This document shows, in pieces, positions 54,446-63,629 of a stretch of DNA of 64,000 nt. Each line of letters opens with the position of its first letter. Within the stretch, counting starts at the first letter, position 1. Source of the DNA: Pseudomonadota bacterium (lineage in GTDB: Bacteria > Pseudomonadota > Alphaproteobacteria > Dongiales > Dongiaceae); assembly GCA_021792365.1 (NCBI GenBank), contig JAJYUT010000001.1, forward strand, positions 806,001-870,000, given 5' to 3'. A program made the position numbers and the translations under genes. The notes under the pieces are model-generated. The model ran no database searches. It was not told the DNA's origin and was given only the letters and a program-made list of their open reading frames with translations.

Positions 54446-55530
54446 CCGAGGAGCCGGGCAAGGCGCCCGCGCCGCAGGACATCGCCGCCAAGACCGAGAT
54501 CACCTGCTCACGCGGCCTTGCCGGCTGGCTGGTGGCGCACGATGTCAGCCTCGCCTTCACGTCCTATCAGACCGGACAGCTCTTCCTGGTGGGCGTGCAG
54601 CAGAGCGGCGTGCTGTCAGTCAACCAGATCGGCTTCACGCGTGCGATGGGGCTGTGGGCCAACGAGCAGCGCATCTATCTGGCGGCGCTGGCGCAGATCT
54701 GGCGCCTCGAAAACATGCTGCGGCCGGGCGAGCGGGCGAACCAGCATTTCGACCGCTGCTATGTGCCGCGCAACGCGCAGACCACCGGCGATATCGACGC
54801 GCACGAGTTGGCCGTGCAACCCAGCGGGCGCGTGATCTTCGTCAACACCTCCTATTCGTGCCTCGCCGAGTTCGACCTGACCCACTCCTTCCGCCCGATC
54901 TGGAAGCCGCCTTTCATCAGCAAGCTGGCACCGGAGGATCGCTGTCACCTCAACGGCCTCGCCATGCAGGACGGCAAGCCACGCTACGTGACGGCGGTGT
55001 GCCGCAGCGATGTGGTGAATGGCTGGCGCGACCGGCGGGCGCAGGGCGGCATCCTGCTCGATCTCAAAGACGATCGGGTCGTGACCGAAAAGCTCTCCAT
55101 GCCGCACTCGCCCCGAGTTTCGAATGATAGGCTCTGGGTGCTTGATTCCGGCCGCGGCTATCTGTGCGAGGTGGATGCGCAAAGCGGCAAGGCGCGCGAC
55201 CACGCGTTCCTGCCCGGCTTCCTGCGCGGGCTTGCGTTCCACGCCGGGGCGGCGATCGTCGGCCTTTCGCTGCCGCGCGACAAGAGCTTCTCGGGTCTGG
55301 AACTCGACGACAATCTCAAGGAAAAGGATGCCGATCCCTGGTGCGGAATCCAGATCGTTGATCTTCGCACCGGGGACGTCCTGCAGTGGCTGCGGCTCGA
55401 AGGTCTGGTGCGCGAGCTGTTCGATGTCGCGGTCATTCCGCGCGTACGCTGTCCGATGGCGGTCTCGCCGCAGAGCCAGGAATTCGCCAGCACAGTAACC
55501 CGGGTGGAGGAATTCGGGTCACTCGAGTGA
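54442..55530 (+). CDS. TIGR03032-type (DUF4915) protein
   Basis: 362 residues from GTG 54442. Beta-propeller-like pattern: VSLAFTSYQTGQLFLVGVQQ, FTRAMGLWANEQRIYLAALA, DIDAHELAVQPSGRVIFVNT, RCHLNGLAMQDGKPRYVTAV, PHSPRVSNDRLWVLDSGRGY. I recognise this as TIGR03032, a conserved family of unknown function. No signal peptide, so cytoplasmic by default, although translated from the same message as a secreted IalB protein. Confidence 0.8.
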   Translation: MTEEPGKAPAPQDIAAKTEITCSRGLAGWLVAHDVSLAFTSYQTGQLFLVGVQQSGVLSVNQIGFTRAMGLWANEQRIYLAALAQIWRLENMLRPGERANQHFDRCYVPRNAQTTGDIDAHELAVQPSGRVIFVNTSYSCLAEFDLTHSFRPIWKPPFISKLAPEDRCHLNGLAMQDGKPRYVTAVCRSDVVNGWRDRRAQGGILLDLKDDRVVTEKLSMPHSPRVSNDRLWVLDSGRGYLCEVDAQSGKARDHAFLPGFLRGLAFHAGAAIVGLSLPRDKSFSGLELDDNLKEKDADPWCGIQIVDLRTGDVLQWLRLEGLVRELFDVAVIPRVRCPMAVSPQSQEFASTVTRVEEFGSLE

Positions 55531-55550
55531 TGAGCGGCCCGAAATCGACG

Positions 55551-56042
55551 TCAGAACCGCAGCGGCAGGGCTGGCGTATCCTTGTAGGAGGTGAGCGTGA
55601 TCACCGTGTGGGTACGGACCACGCCCGGCACGGCCTTCAGGTGCTTCGTGAGCAGTGCTTCGAATGCCGCCGTGTTCCTGACGCGCACCTTCAGCACGAA
55701 GTTCCACTCGGCCGCGACGTGATGGCATTCCTGGATTTCCGGAATCTGGCTGACCAGGTCCAGGAAAGCGGGTGAGTTCTCCGGCCGGTCGATCAGGACA
55801 TAGACAAAGGCCAGCAGGTCCAGTCCGAGCTTTTCCGGCGCCAGGCGTACTTGCCAGCCCAGGATGACGCCACGCTGCACCAGCTTGCGGATCCGTTCGT
55901 TCACGGAGGAGACGGCGAGCCCCACCAGCTTGCCGATCTCTGCATGCGAGAGGTGTCCGTCCCGCTGGATTGCGTCGAGGATCATCACGTCGGTTGCATC
56001 AAGCGGCTGATTCGAGGCCGCCAAGTCCAGCTGATCGCGCAC
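55551..56042 (-). CDS. Lrp/AsnC-family regulator
   Basis: 163 residues. HTH near 20-60: DVMILDAIQRDGHLSHAEIG and AVSSVNERIRKLVQRGVILG. RAM ligand domain: FVYVLIDRPENSPAFLDLVS, IQECHHVAAEWNFVLKVRVR, VPGVVRTHTVITL. Amino acid-responsive. It is divergent from the autotransporter across a 326-base gap and convergent with the TIGR03032 gene. Confidence 0.92.
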   Translation of the reverse strand: MRDQLDLAASNQPLDATDVMILDAIQRDGHLSHAEIGKLVGLAVSSVNERIRKLVQRGVILGWQVRLAPEKLGLDLLAFVYVLIDRPENSPAFLDLVSQIPEIQECHHVAAEWNFVLKVRVRNTAAFEALLTKHLKAVPGVVRTHTVITLTSYKDTPALPLRF

Positions 56043-56368
56043 CCGTCACCCCCATTGAGTCGCTCGGCTGAACCGACCCGGAACTTTGCGGTTGCTTGCG
56101 ACGAGGCAAAAGCCCCTCCGTTGAGGGGACTACATCAAATCACCGATTCGCCGAAAGAGGCGGATAGCCGAAAGAATTTCGTCTGGGGCCTGCCTGCGCG
56201 CGGCATTTCCGAAGATTTTTCGACGCGACCGGGCTCTCCGGCGCTTTTTCAAACTCACCGCTTGAGTTGCGCATGGCTGATTCAAATCATGCGCGCGGCT
56301 GCCAGGGTCGGGAATCCCGGTCGAGTCCGTCGACCGGAATCCGCGCCTTGAGATGGGGGGTGAGGGGA
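56043..56368. other. Gap between lrp and the autotransporter
   Basis: 326 bases without a gene. It contains a perfect hairpin cccctc-cgtt-gagggg (56113-56128) and the direct repeat gccgaaag near 56150-56180. A gagggga ribosome site precedes ATG 56369. No clear promoter was found. Confidence 0.5.
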
Positions 56369-59300
56369 ATGAAGAAATCTCTGCTGGGCTCGAGCGCGCT
56401 CGCCGGCGCATCGGGCCTGACGCTCGTCATCGCGCTGGGCCTCGCCCAGGACAGCCGCGCCGATGACGAGTGCGGCCCCGCCAATGCGGGCGACACCGTT
56501 ACCTGCACGCCGGCCGGAAACGACTTCCCGGGGGGCATCCAGTACCAGGTCGTCGATCTTACCATCGTGGTCGAGGACGGGGTGATCATCGACACCACGG
56601 GCGTCGCGGGCGAGCCGGGGGGCATCGTCTCCGGGGACTTCAATTTCGGCGATCTGGTCGTGAAAGCCGGCACCAGCGGCGGGACCGGTGTCACGATCAC
56701 GACGGACGGGTCGGGCGCCGAAGGCATCGACGTAAGGACCGTCGGAACCGCCACGATCATCTCGTTCACGGACATCTCGACCTCCGGCACCGGCGCCGAA
56801 GGCATCTCCAGTTATGGAGACGCCGGGGTCGCAATTTCGTCGACCGGCACCATCACCACCAAAGGCACCGGCGCCGATGGCATCCATGTGTATAGCGTGG
56901 GTGGCAGTGTCTCGGTCACCTCGGCGGGCGCCATCGCGACCTCCGGTGAACAGTCGTACGGCATTACGGCTATCGGCTATCTCGGCGCCACGGTGATCTC
57001 GAACGGCGACATCGCGACGAAAGGCGGGTTCGGCGGCGCCATCCTGGGATTCTCGAGCAAGAGGGCGGTCTCAGTGACGTCAACGGGCGACCTGTCGACC
57101 GAAGGCAAGGCCTCTGCCGGCATCTACGCCTACTCCAAGGGCGCCGGGACAGGCGTGACGGTGACATCAACCGGCGACATCACGACGCAGAGCAACGATT
57201 CCCGCGGGATCCTCGCCCGGTCAGACTCGGGCGGAGTCAGCGTTTCCTCGACGGGCGATGTTGCAACCCAAGGGGCCTATGCCAGCGCCATTTTCGCCGA
57301 CGGGTACACCTTCTCGACCGTTTCCTCGAAAGGGGATATCTCGACCCAAGGCGCATTTTCGACGGGTATCTCAAGCTTCAGCTCTTCTGGCACATCGGTC
57401 GTTTCTGTCGGAGATATCACGACAAGCGGCTCGCTTGCCGCCAGCGGCATAACGGCCGCTGCCGTGGGGGGCACGGTCACGATTTCCTCCAACGGCGATA
57501 TTTCCACCGCTGGCATCAATTCATTCGGCATCTCCGGCAGTGTACTCGGCGGCACGGTGGTCATCATTTCGAGCGGCAAGATCTCGACCGGGGGAATCGG
57601 AGCGGCAGGTATCGGCGGCGGCGCATTCGCAGGGTCGATCGTCGTCTCTTCCGACAGCGATATCTCCACGATGGGAAGTGAGGCGCATGGTATTTCCGCA
57701 GGTAGTTCCAGCGGTGCCTCCGCCACGGTGGCATCCGGCGGCGACATTTCGACAAGGGGCGAGGAAGCGGATGGCCTTCACCTCTTTTCAAGATCCGGCG
57801 ATCTCGAGGCCACTTCTGCGGGTAACATTACGACCGCAGGCAAGGGCGCGGATGGCATCTCGGCCAACGCCGACGGCATCATCGTCGTCACGTCGACCGG
57901 GACAATCTCGGCAACGGGGCAATATGCGAGCGGCATCCTCGCCCAGAGCTACAAGTCGACGACCCAGATCTCAGTGAATGGGCGCGTCCAGGGCGGTTGG
58001 GATGGCGCCGCCGCCGGCATCTTCGTGGGGTCCGATGCCGGCGCCACATTGGATGTGCTGACCGATGGGACAGTTGGGGCGCTCAGCGATCGGGCGATTT
58101 TCAGTTCGGCCGGGGCCGTACAGATCACCAATAGCGGCACGATCACGGGTTATGTGCAGCTGAGTGATGGCGCCGACATGCTGAAGAACGTCTCCAGTGA
58201 TTCTTTCAACTTGCGCCATTTCGAGGACACGGACGGCGACGGGGTGCGGGACAAGGAGTTCGTGGCGATTGCGGATTTCGGGGCCGACGTGGACGATTTC
58301 GACAATGTGGGCACGCTGCGGCTGTCGAACGTCTCCGGCGCGTCGGCGTGGGACACGACCGGGCAGATCACGCATCCCGGCGGCGGGAATGCGGAGATCA
58401 CGCAGGACGGGGTGGAGCAGGGCTTCCTCACCAACCTCGAGACCTTCACCCATTCCGGCCTGATCACCTTGCAGGACGGGGTTGCGGGCGACCTGCTGGT
58501 GATCACCGACCAGGCAGATGGCGCGACGGCGGGGACCAATACCTTCACCAGCAACGGCGGGCGTCTGGCGCTGGACGTGACGCTGGATGACGGGGCGAGC
58601 GGGCAGTCCGACGTCCTGGTCCTGGACAAGGCGGTAACGGGAACGGGCGCAACATCCATTCTCGTGGCGGGGGTCGGCAGCTCGGGTGGCGACACGGGAA
58701 CGGGCGACGGAATCCTGGTCGTCAACGTGCGGACGGCGTCGGACGCAGATGCCTTCGTGCTGGGCAACAATCCGGTCGCCGGCGCCTATCAGTATGACCT
58801 GTTCTTTCAGAACCAGGCCGCGACCGACCAGAACTGGTATCTGCGCTCGAGCTTCTTCGAGGGCGCGCTGGAGTATCCCGCGATCACGACCGGCGCGCTG
58901 CTGACCTGGTATTCGGATCTTGGCCCGTTGCACGAGCGGCTGGGCGAGGTGCGGCGCGCCACCGAAGCGGGGCAGACGGCAACGTTTCCGCTGGTCACCA
59001 CCGCGGCCGGCGACACCAGCGCGGTGCGCATGAGTGACGGCGGCCAGGCGGGGTGGTTCCGCGTCATGGGCGCGGACATGGATATCGAACAGGATGGGCC
59101 GGCCGACTTCGATCTCGATACCGTGCGGGCTGAGGCCGGGTTCGATGTCGGGTTCGACAATCTGCTGGATCGGAGCGACTGGCTGGTGCTGGGTGCCTTC
59201 GCTGGCTACGGCTGGTCATCCCTTGGGTTCCAGAGCGGCGCCGATATCGATTTCGACATCGCGACAATCGGGGCCTACGCCACCTACTTCCGTGGGCCGT

Positions 59301-59854
59301 ATTATCTCGACGCGCTGGTCAAGTTCGACTGGCTGGACGGCGACTACAACTCTGATGCCGTCAGCCAGGACGGGGATGTGGAGATCCCGGTCATCGGCCT
59401 TTCGCTCGAGACGGGCTACCGGTTCGACCTCACCGACGGCGGGCTCTATCTCCAGCCGCAGGCGCAGCTCGCCTATGCCCATGCGGGTGGTGATGGCATC
59501 ACCGATGACAGCGGAGCCGAGATCAAGCTGGAGGATGCGGATTCCCTGCGCGGCCGCCTCGGTGCGCGACTGGGCCAGGAACTCGGCACCATCGCCGGCG
59601 CAGCGGCGGAGCCGGTCAAAGGCAACTTCTACGTCGAGGCCTCGGTCAACCAGGAGTTTCTCGGCGAGACCGAGGCCAAGGTCAGCGGCCTGAGGCTGGA
59701 GCAGGATCTGCCGGACACCACCTTCGAGATCGGCGCCGGCTTCGACATTGCCTTGCCCAAGAACGGCGTCACCTTCACGATCGATGCCGATTACACCTTC
59801 GGCGACGATATCGACGGTATCGGCGCGACCGGCGGAATCCGCATCAACTGGTAG
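56369..59854 (+). CDS. Type V autotransporter with repeat-rich beta-helix passenger
   Basis: 1161 residues from ATG 56369, after gagggga. Signal peptide of about 32 residues (MKKSLLGSSALAGASGLTLV). The passenger holds about 15 imperfect repeats of roughly 24 residues around the motif STGDISTQG-x-ASGI, the pattern of a right-handed beta-helix. A calcium-loop-like DTDGDGVRD follows near residue 610. The last about 280 residues are a beta-barrel (GWFRVMGADMDIEQDGPADF, ending IGATGGIRINW with C-terminal Trp). A surface adhesin or enzyme; no catalytic motif is seen. Confidence 0.88.
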   Translation: MKKSLLGSSALAGASGLTLVIALGLAQDSRADDECGPANAGDTVTCTPAGNDFPGGIQYQVVDLTIVVEDGVIIDTTGVAGEPGGIVSGDFNFGDLVVKAGTSGGTGVTITTDGSGAEGIDVRTVGTATIISFTDISTSGTGAEGISSYGDAGVAISSTGTITTKGTGADGIHVYSVGGSVSVTSAGAIATSGEQSYGITAIGYLGATVISNGDIATKGGFGGAILGFSSKRAVSVTSTGDLSTEGKASAGIYAYSKGAGTGVTVTSTGDITTQSNDSRGILARSDSGGVSVSSTGDVATQGAYASAIFADGYTFSTVSSKGDISTQGAFSTGISSFSSSGTSVVSVGDITTSGSLAASGITAAAVGGTVTISSNGDISTAGINSFGISGSVLGGTVVIISSGKISTGGIGAAGIGGGAFAGSIVVSSDSDISTMGSEAHGISAGSSSGASATVASGGDISTRGEEADGLHLFSRSGDLEATSAGNITTAGKGADGISANADGIIVVTSTGTISATGQYASGILAQSYKSTTQISVNGRVQGGWDGAAAGIFVGSDAGATLDVLTDGTVGALSDRAIFSSAGAVQITNSGTITGYVQLSDGADMLKNVSSDSFNLRHFEDTDGDGVRDKEFVAIADFGADVDDFDNVGTLRLSNVSGASAWDTTGQITHPGGGNAEITQDGVEQGFLTNLETFTHSGLITLQDGVAGDLLVITDQADGATAGTNTFTSNGGRLALDVTLDDGASGQSDVLVLDKAVTGTGATSILVAGVGSSGGDTGTGDGILVVNVRTASDADAFVLGNNPVAGAYQYDLFFQNQAATDQNWYLRSSFFEGALEYPAITTGALLTWYSDLGPLHERLGEVRRATEAGQTATFPLVTTAAGDTSAVRMSDGGQAGWFRVMGADMDIEQDGPADFDLDTVRAEAGFDVGFDNLLDRSDWLVLGAFAGYGWSSLGFQSGADIDFDIATIGAYATYFRGPYYLDALVKFDWLDGDYNSDAVSQDGDVEIPVIGLSLETGYRFDLTDGGLYLQPQAQLAYAHAGGDGITDDSGAEIKLEDADSLRGRLGARLGQELGTIAGAAAEPVKGNFYVEASVNQEFLGETEAKVSGLRLEQDLPDTTFEIGAGFDIALPKNGVTFTIDADYTFGDDIDGIGATGGIRINW

Positions 59855-59902
59855 GTGCCCGCACGGTCGCTCTTACCCACGACGGCCGATCGCTGATCAG
59901 GA

Positions 59903-59920
59903 AGCGGCGCACTCGCCGCT
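59903..59920 (+). terminator. Possible autotransporter terminator
   Basis: agcggcg (59903-59909) pairs with cgccgct (59914-59920) across cact. Further outward pairing atca/tgat is possible. No T-run. It lies 49 bases after the autotransporter stop. Confidence 0.4.
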
Positions 59921-60015
59921 GATCCCTAAATGTCTTGGCAGATACCGCCTACTTGGGGCATAGCTGCGGCCGGGGCCAGTCAGCCGGGGGCTGAATTGCA
60001 AGACCGAGGCGCTTA

Positions 60016-60579
60016 ATGACTCCGATGAATCTGACCAAGGCCACAGCACTGGCGGCGCTCGCCGCACTCACGATCGGCACCGGCGCAAGCGCGCAGGAAA
60101 CACAGCAAGCTCCCGCAGCACCGGCGGTCAAGGCAGAAAGCTTCCAGGAATGGGAGCTGTTCTGTCCCGAACCCAACGCCGCGGCGGAAGTGCGGGTCTG
60201 CGAGATCCGCACCCTCATGTCCGGCGAGGGCGGAAAGAAGCTGGGCGCCCTGGTGGTGGCCGCCATCACGCAATCCGGGACGGACAGGTCGGAGATCATC
60301 GCCAGCGCGCTTGTGCCGCTGGGGGTCGACCTGACCAGGGACCCGGCACTCAGGATCGACGAAGGCCAGCCGCTCTCACTGAATTTCGTGCGCTGCCTGC
60401 AGCGCGGCTGCGAAGCCATGATGCCACTCTCCGCCGCCCAACAGGCTTCGATGCAGGCCGGTCGCAAGGCCCAGGTCGCGGTGGGGGTCGGCGGCGGCAA
60501 GCATGCGGTGTTCGAGTTCTCGCTGAGCGGCTTCACGGCGGCGCTCACCGCAATGAAGGAGCGCACCGGCGCCAAGTAA
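60016..60579 (+). CDS. IalB family protein, second copy
   Basis: 187 residues from ATG 60016, after gagg at suitable spacing. Signal peptide to about residue 26 (GTGASAQE). FQEWELFCPEPNAAAEVRVC, ALVPLGVDLTRDPALRIDEG and VRCLQRGCEAMMPLSAAQQA parallel the 53894 gene. A periplasmic protein downstream of the autotransporter. The shared RCLQRGCEA block shows recent common origin. Confidence 0.88.
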   Translation: MTPMNLTKATALAALAALTIGTGASAQETQQAPAAPAVKAESFQEWELFCPEPNAAAEVRVCEIRTLMSGEGGKKLGALVVAAITQSGTDRSEIIASALVPLGVDLTRDPALRIDEGQPLSLNFVRCLQRGCEAMMPLSAAQQASMQAGRKAQVAVGVGGGKHAVFEFSLSGFTAALTAMKERTGAK

Positions 60580-60673
60580 AGCGGCGCCGGATGGCGTGGC
60601 GGCGCAACGCAGCCGCCGCATCCCGTGCAGCATAGATGTTCCCTCTTTGTTCGCGAAAGTGCGCCTAATTCCC

Positions 60674-60701
60674 TTGCCTTTCGGATGGCGATGGCTATAG
60701 T
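60674..60701 (+). promoter_or_regulatory. rimP-nusA operon promoter
   Basis: -35 TTGCCT (60674-60679), 16-base spacer, -10 TATAGT (60696-60701). The transcript would start near 60708 and pass through the leader hairpin before rimP. Confidence 0.65.
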
Positions 60702-60743
60702 CCCGGCCAAATCCCAGGTTCGACGGACGAGCCATAAAAAATA

Positions 60744-60770
60744 GGGTGGGCCAACGGCCCGCCTTTTTTA
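60744..60770 (+). terminator. Leader terminator/attenuator ahead of rimP
   Basis: ggtgggcc (60745-60752) pairs with ggcccgcc (60756-60763), loop aac, followed by a run of six T (60764-60769). It lies between the operon promoter and the rimP start, so it most likely acts as an attenuator, consistent with NusA control of its own operon. Confidence 0.75.
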
Positions 60771-60824
60771 TTGCCGCGAGGGCGGCCGGGATCGGGACGG
60801 ACTTATCGAGGCACACCGGACTTC

Positions 60825-61334
60825 ATGCTGGCAGAGCGTATCGCCGAACTCGTCACGCCCGCGGTAGAGGCCATGGGTTTCGAGCTGGTGCGCGTCCAGG
60901 TGTCGGGCAGCCAGCGCCCGACCGTGCAGATCATGGCGGAGCCGGCGAGCGGACGCGCCATGTCGGTCGACGATTGCGCGGAGATCTCGCGCGCGGTCTC
61001 GGCGGTGCTCGATGTGGAGGATCCGATCGCGGGCGCCTATTCGCTGGAGGTGAGCTCGCCCGGCATCGACCGGCCGTTGACCCGGCGGAAGGATTACGAG
61101 CGGTTCCTCGGCCACGAGGCCAAGGTAGAGACGAATGCGCCGGTGGACGGGCGCAAGCGTTTCAAGGGGCCGATCAAGTCGGTTTCGGCCGACGCGGTGG
61201 AATTGACCGTGGAGGGCGCGGAGCTCCGTATTCCCTTCGCCGCCATCCACAAGGCCAAGCTGGTCCTGACGGACGCGCTGATCGCGCTCCATCAGGCCCA
61301 GGAGCAGAACGATACGGAACAAGAGGAAGCCTAG
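60825..61334 (+). CDS. rimP: Ribosome maturation factor RimP
   Basis: 169 residues from ATG 60825 (MLAERIAELVTPAVEAMGFE). LVRVQVSGSQRPTVQIMAEP, CAEISRAVSAVLDVEDPIAG, YSLEVSSPGIDRPLTRRKDY and the C-terminal SH3-like domain. Required for 30S subunit assembly. First gene of the operon with nusA. Confidence 0.95.
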   Translation: MLAERIAELVTPAVEAMGFELVRVQVSGSQRPTVQIMAEPASGRAMSVDDCAEISRAVSAVLDVEDPIAGAYSLEVSSPGIDRPLTRRKDYERFLGHEAKVETNAPVDGRKRFKGPIKSVSADAVELTVEGAELRIPFAAIHKAKLVLTDALIALHQAQEQNDTEQEEA

Positions 61335-61346
61335 AGGCACAAAGTC

Positions 61347-62876
61347 ATGGAACAAGCCATTGCCATTCCGCGCATGGAATTGCTGCAGGTCGCCGACGCG
61401 GTGGCCCGTGAGAAGAGCATCGATCGCGATGAAGTGCTGACCGCAATGGAGCAGGCCATCCAGAAGGCCGGCCGCTCCAAATACGGCCACGAGCATGACA
61501 TCCGCGCCAACATCGATCGCAAGACAGGCGAGATCCGCCTGACCCGCGTGCGCGAGGTGGTGGAGAACGTGGAGAACGAGGCGACGCAGATCCCGCTCGC
61601 CTGGGCGCAGAAGCGCGACCCGAACATGAAGGCCGGCGACCTCATCGTCGACGAGCTGCCGCCGATCGATTTCGGCCGCATTGCCGCGCAGACCGCCAAG
61701 CAGGTGATCGTTCAGAAGGTGCGCGAGAGCGAGCGCAAGCGCCAGTTCGAGGAATTCAAGGACCGCAAGAACGAGATCATCAACGGCCTCGTGAAGCGCG
61801 TGGAGTTCGGCAACGTGACCGTCGACCTGGGCCGCGGCGAGGCCCTGCTGCGGCGCGACGAATTGCTGCCGCGCGAGACCTTCCGGAACGGCGACCGCGT
61901 GCGCGCCCTCATCATGGACGTGCGGGAGGAGCCGCGCGGGCCGCAGATCTTCCTCTCCCGCACCCATCCGCAGTTCATGGCCAAGCTGTTCGCCCAGGAA
62001 GTGCCGGAGATTTATGACGGCATCATCGAGATAAAGGCGGTGGCGCGAGATCCGGGCAGCCGGGCCAAGATCGGCGTGGTGTCGCGCGACAGCGGCATCG
62101 ACCCGGTGGGCGCCTGCGTCGGCATGCGCGGCAGCCGCGTCCAGGCCGTAGTGCAGGAGCTGCAGGGCGAGAAGATCGACATCATTCCCTGGTCACAGGA
62201 CCAGGCCACCTTCGTGGTCAACGCCCTGGCGCCGGCGGAGGTCTCCAAGGTCGTGCTGGACGAGGATTCCGGCCGTATTGAAGTCGTGGTGCCGGATGAC
62301 CAGCTATCACTGGCGATCGGCCGCCGCGGCCAGAATGTGCGCCTCGCGTCGCAGCTCACCAATCTCGAGATCGACATCCTGACCGAGGCGCAGGAATCCG
62401 AGCGCCGGCAGGAAGAATTCCGCACCCGCTCGCAGATGTTCATGGATGCGCTGGACGTCGACGACGTGATCGCGCACCTGCTCGTCACCGAGGGCTTCAC
62501 GGCTGTGGAGGAAGTGGCCCTGGTCCCGACCGAGGAATTGACCTCGATCGAAGGCTTCGACGAGGACGTGGCGACGGAGCTTAAGGCCCGCGCCCAGGCC
62601 TGGCTGGAGGCCGAGAGCGAGCGGCTGACCGCCCGGCGCAAGGAGCTGGGCGTGGAGGATGCGGTGGCCGAGATCGCAGGCCTGACGCCGGCGATGCTGG
62701 CGGCGCTGGGCGAGAAGGGCGTGAAGACGCTGGACGACCTCGCCGATCTCGCCGCCGACGAGCTGACCGACGAAAAGGACGGCATCCTGAAGGACTTCGA
62801 GCTGAGCCTGGAGGACGCCAACGCCATCATCATGGCGGCGCGCGCCCACTGGTTCGACGGCGAAGAGACGAAGTAG
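61347..62876 (+). CDS. nusA: Transcription termination/antitermination factor NusA
   Basis: 509 residues. NusA N-terminal domain ([20 protein letters not shown]), S1 domain near 130-200 ([20 protein letters not shown]), two KH domains ([40 protein letters not shown]) and two C-terminal acidic helix-hairpin-helix repeats ([20 protein letters not shown]). The C-terminal repeats are typical of alpha- and gammaproteobacteria. Binds RNA polymerase. Confidence 0.97.
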   Translation: MEQAIAIPRMELLQVADAVAREKSIDRDEVLTAMEQAIQKAGRSKYGHEHDIRANIDRKTGEIRLTRVREVVENVENEATQIPLAWAQKRDPNMKAGDLIVDELPPIDFGRIAAQTAKQVIVQKVRESERKRQFEEFKDRKNEIINGLVKRVEFGNVTVDLGRGEALLRRDELLPRETFRNGDRVRALIMDVREEPRGPQIFLSRTHPQFMAKLFAQEVPEIYDGIIEIKAVARDPGSRAKIGVVSRDSGIDPVGACVGMRGSRVQAVVQELQGEKIDIIPWSQDQATFVVNALAPAEVSKVVLDEDSGRIEVVVPDDQLSLAIGRRGQNVRLASQLTNLEIDILTEAQESERRQEEFRTRSQMFMDALDVDDVIAHLLVTEGFTAVEEVALVPTEELTSIEGFDEDVATELKARAQAWLEAESERLTARRKELGVEDAVAEIAGLTPAMLAALGEKGVKTLDDLADLAADELTDEKDGILKDFELSLEDANAIIMAARAHWFDGEETK

Positions 62877-62892
62877 AGGAGCAGAGGCAGCC

Positions 62893-63609
62893 TTGCTGCA
62901 GGCGATGACAGCGATGGTGGACGAATTGGATGCCGGGATGGAGGAGGCGGAAATGGCCGCCCCCGCCTTGCGGCGCTGCATCGTCACGCGCCAGGCGCTG
63001 GAGAAGCCGGCCATGATCCGGTTCGTGATCGACCCCGAGGGCCGGGTCGCGCCGGATCTGAAGGAGCGGCTGCCCGGGCGCGGCCTGTGGGTGACCGCGG
63101 ACCGCGCCATCCTGGACCAGGCGATTGCGAAGCACGCTTTTTCCAAGGCGGCCAAGCAATCGGTCAAGCTGGCGCCCGACCTCGCGGATCGCGTGGTCGC
63201 GCTCGCCCGCCGCGAGGTGGCGGAATTGCTGGGCCTGGCGCGCAAATCCGGCCAATTGGTCGCCGGGTTCGAGAAGGTCGAGGCGGCCCTCAGGGCAAGC
63301 AGGACCACGGGCAAGGTCCGGGTTCTGGTGGCCGCAAGCGACGGGGCGGAGGATGGGCGCGGAAAACTGGCGCGCCTGGCCGGTTCTGGGGTAGAGATAT
63401 GCGCACCCCTGACGGCAGCCGAGCTCGCCCAGGCCTTGGGCCGCGAGCACGCCGTCCATGCCGCCATCAAGGCGGGCGGCATTGCGGAGAAGACGATCAT
63501 CGCCTCGCGCCGCCTCGCCGGCTTGACTGAAGGGAGCGCCCCCGCGGGGAGCGCCCCTGAGCAGGGGCCACCGGCGGGCGCGCACGCAGACGTAACGAAG
63601 TCGAATTGA
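62893..63609 (+). CDS. YlxR-family RNA-binding protein fused to L7Ae-like domain
   Basis: 238 residues from TTG 62893 (gaggag and agagg sites upstream; ATG 62905 possible). The N-terminal YlxR part has [20 protein letters not shown], and [20 protein letters not shown]. The second half, [20 protein letters not shown], is L7Ae-like. The C-terminal tail is a low-complexity [18 protein letters not shown]. Position between nusA and infB is standard; YlxR (RnpM) modulates RNase P in Bacillus. Confidence 0.9.
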   Translation: MLQAMTAMVDELDAGMEEAEMAAPALRRCIVTRQALEKPAMIRFVIDPEGRVAPDLKERLPGRGLWVTADRAILDQAIAKHAFSKAAKQSVKLAPDLADRVVALARREVAELLGLARKSGQLVAGFEKVEAALRASRTTGKVRVLVAASDGAEDGRGKLARLAGSGVEICAPLTAAELAQALGREHAVHAAIKAGGIAEKTIIASRRLAGLTEGSAPAGSAPEQGPPAGAHADVTKSN

Positions 63610-63629
63610 AGCGGACGAACTGAAGCAAC

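Noticed and set aside
56700-58150. Regular repeats in the autotransporter considered as a CRISPR array
   Set aside because: The repeats are imperfect, in frame, and have no spacer structure; no cas genes are nearby.
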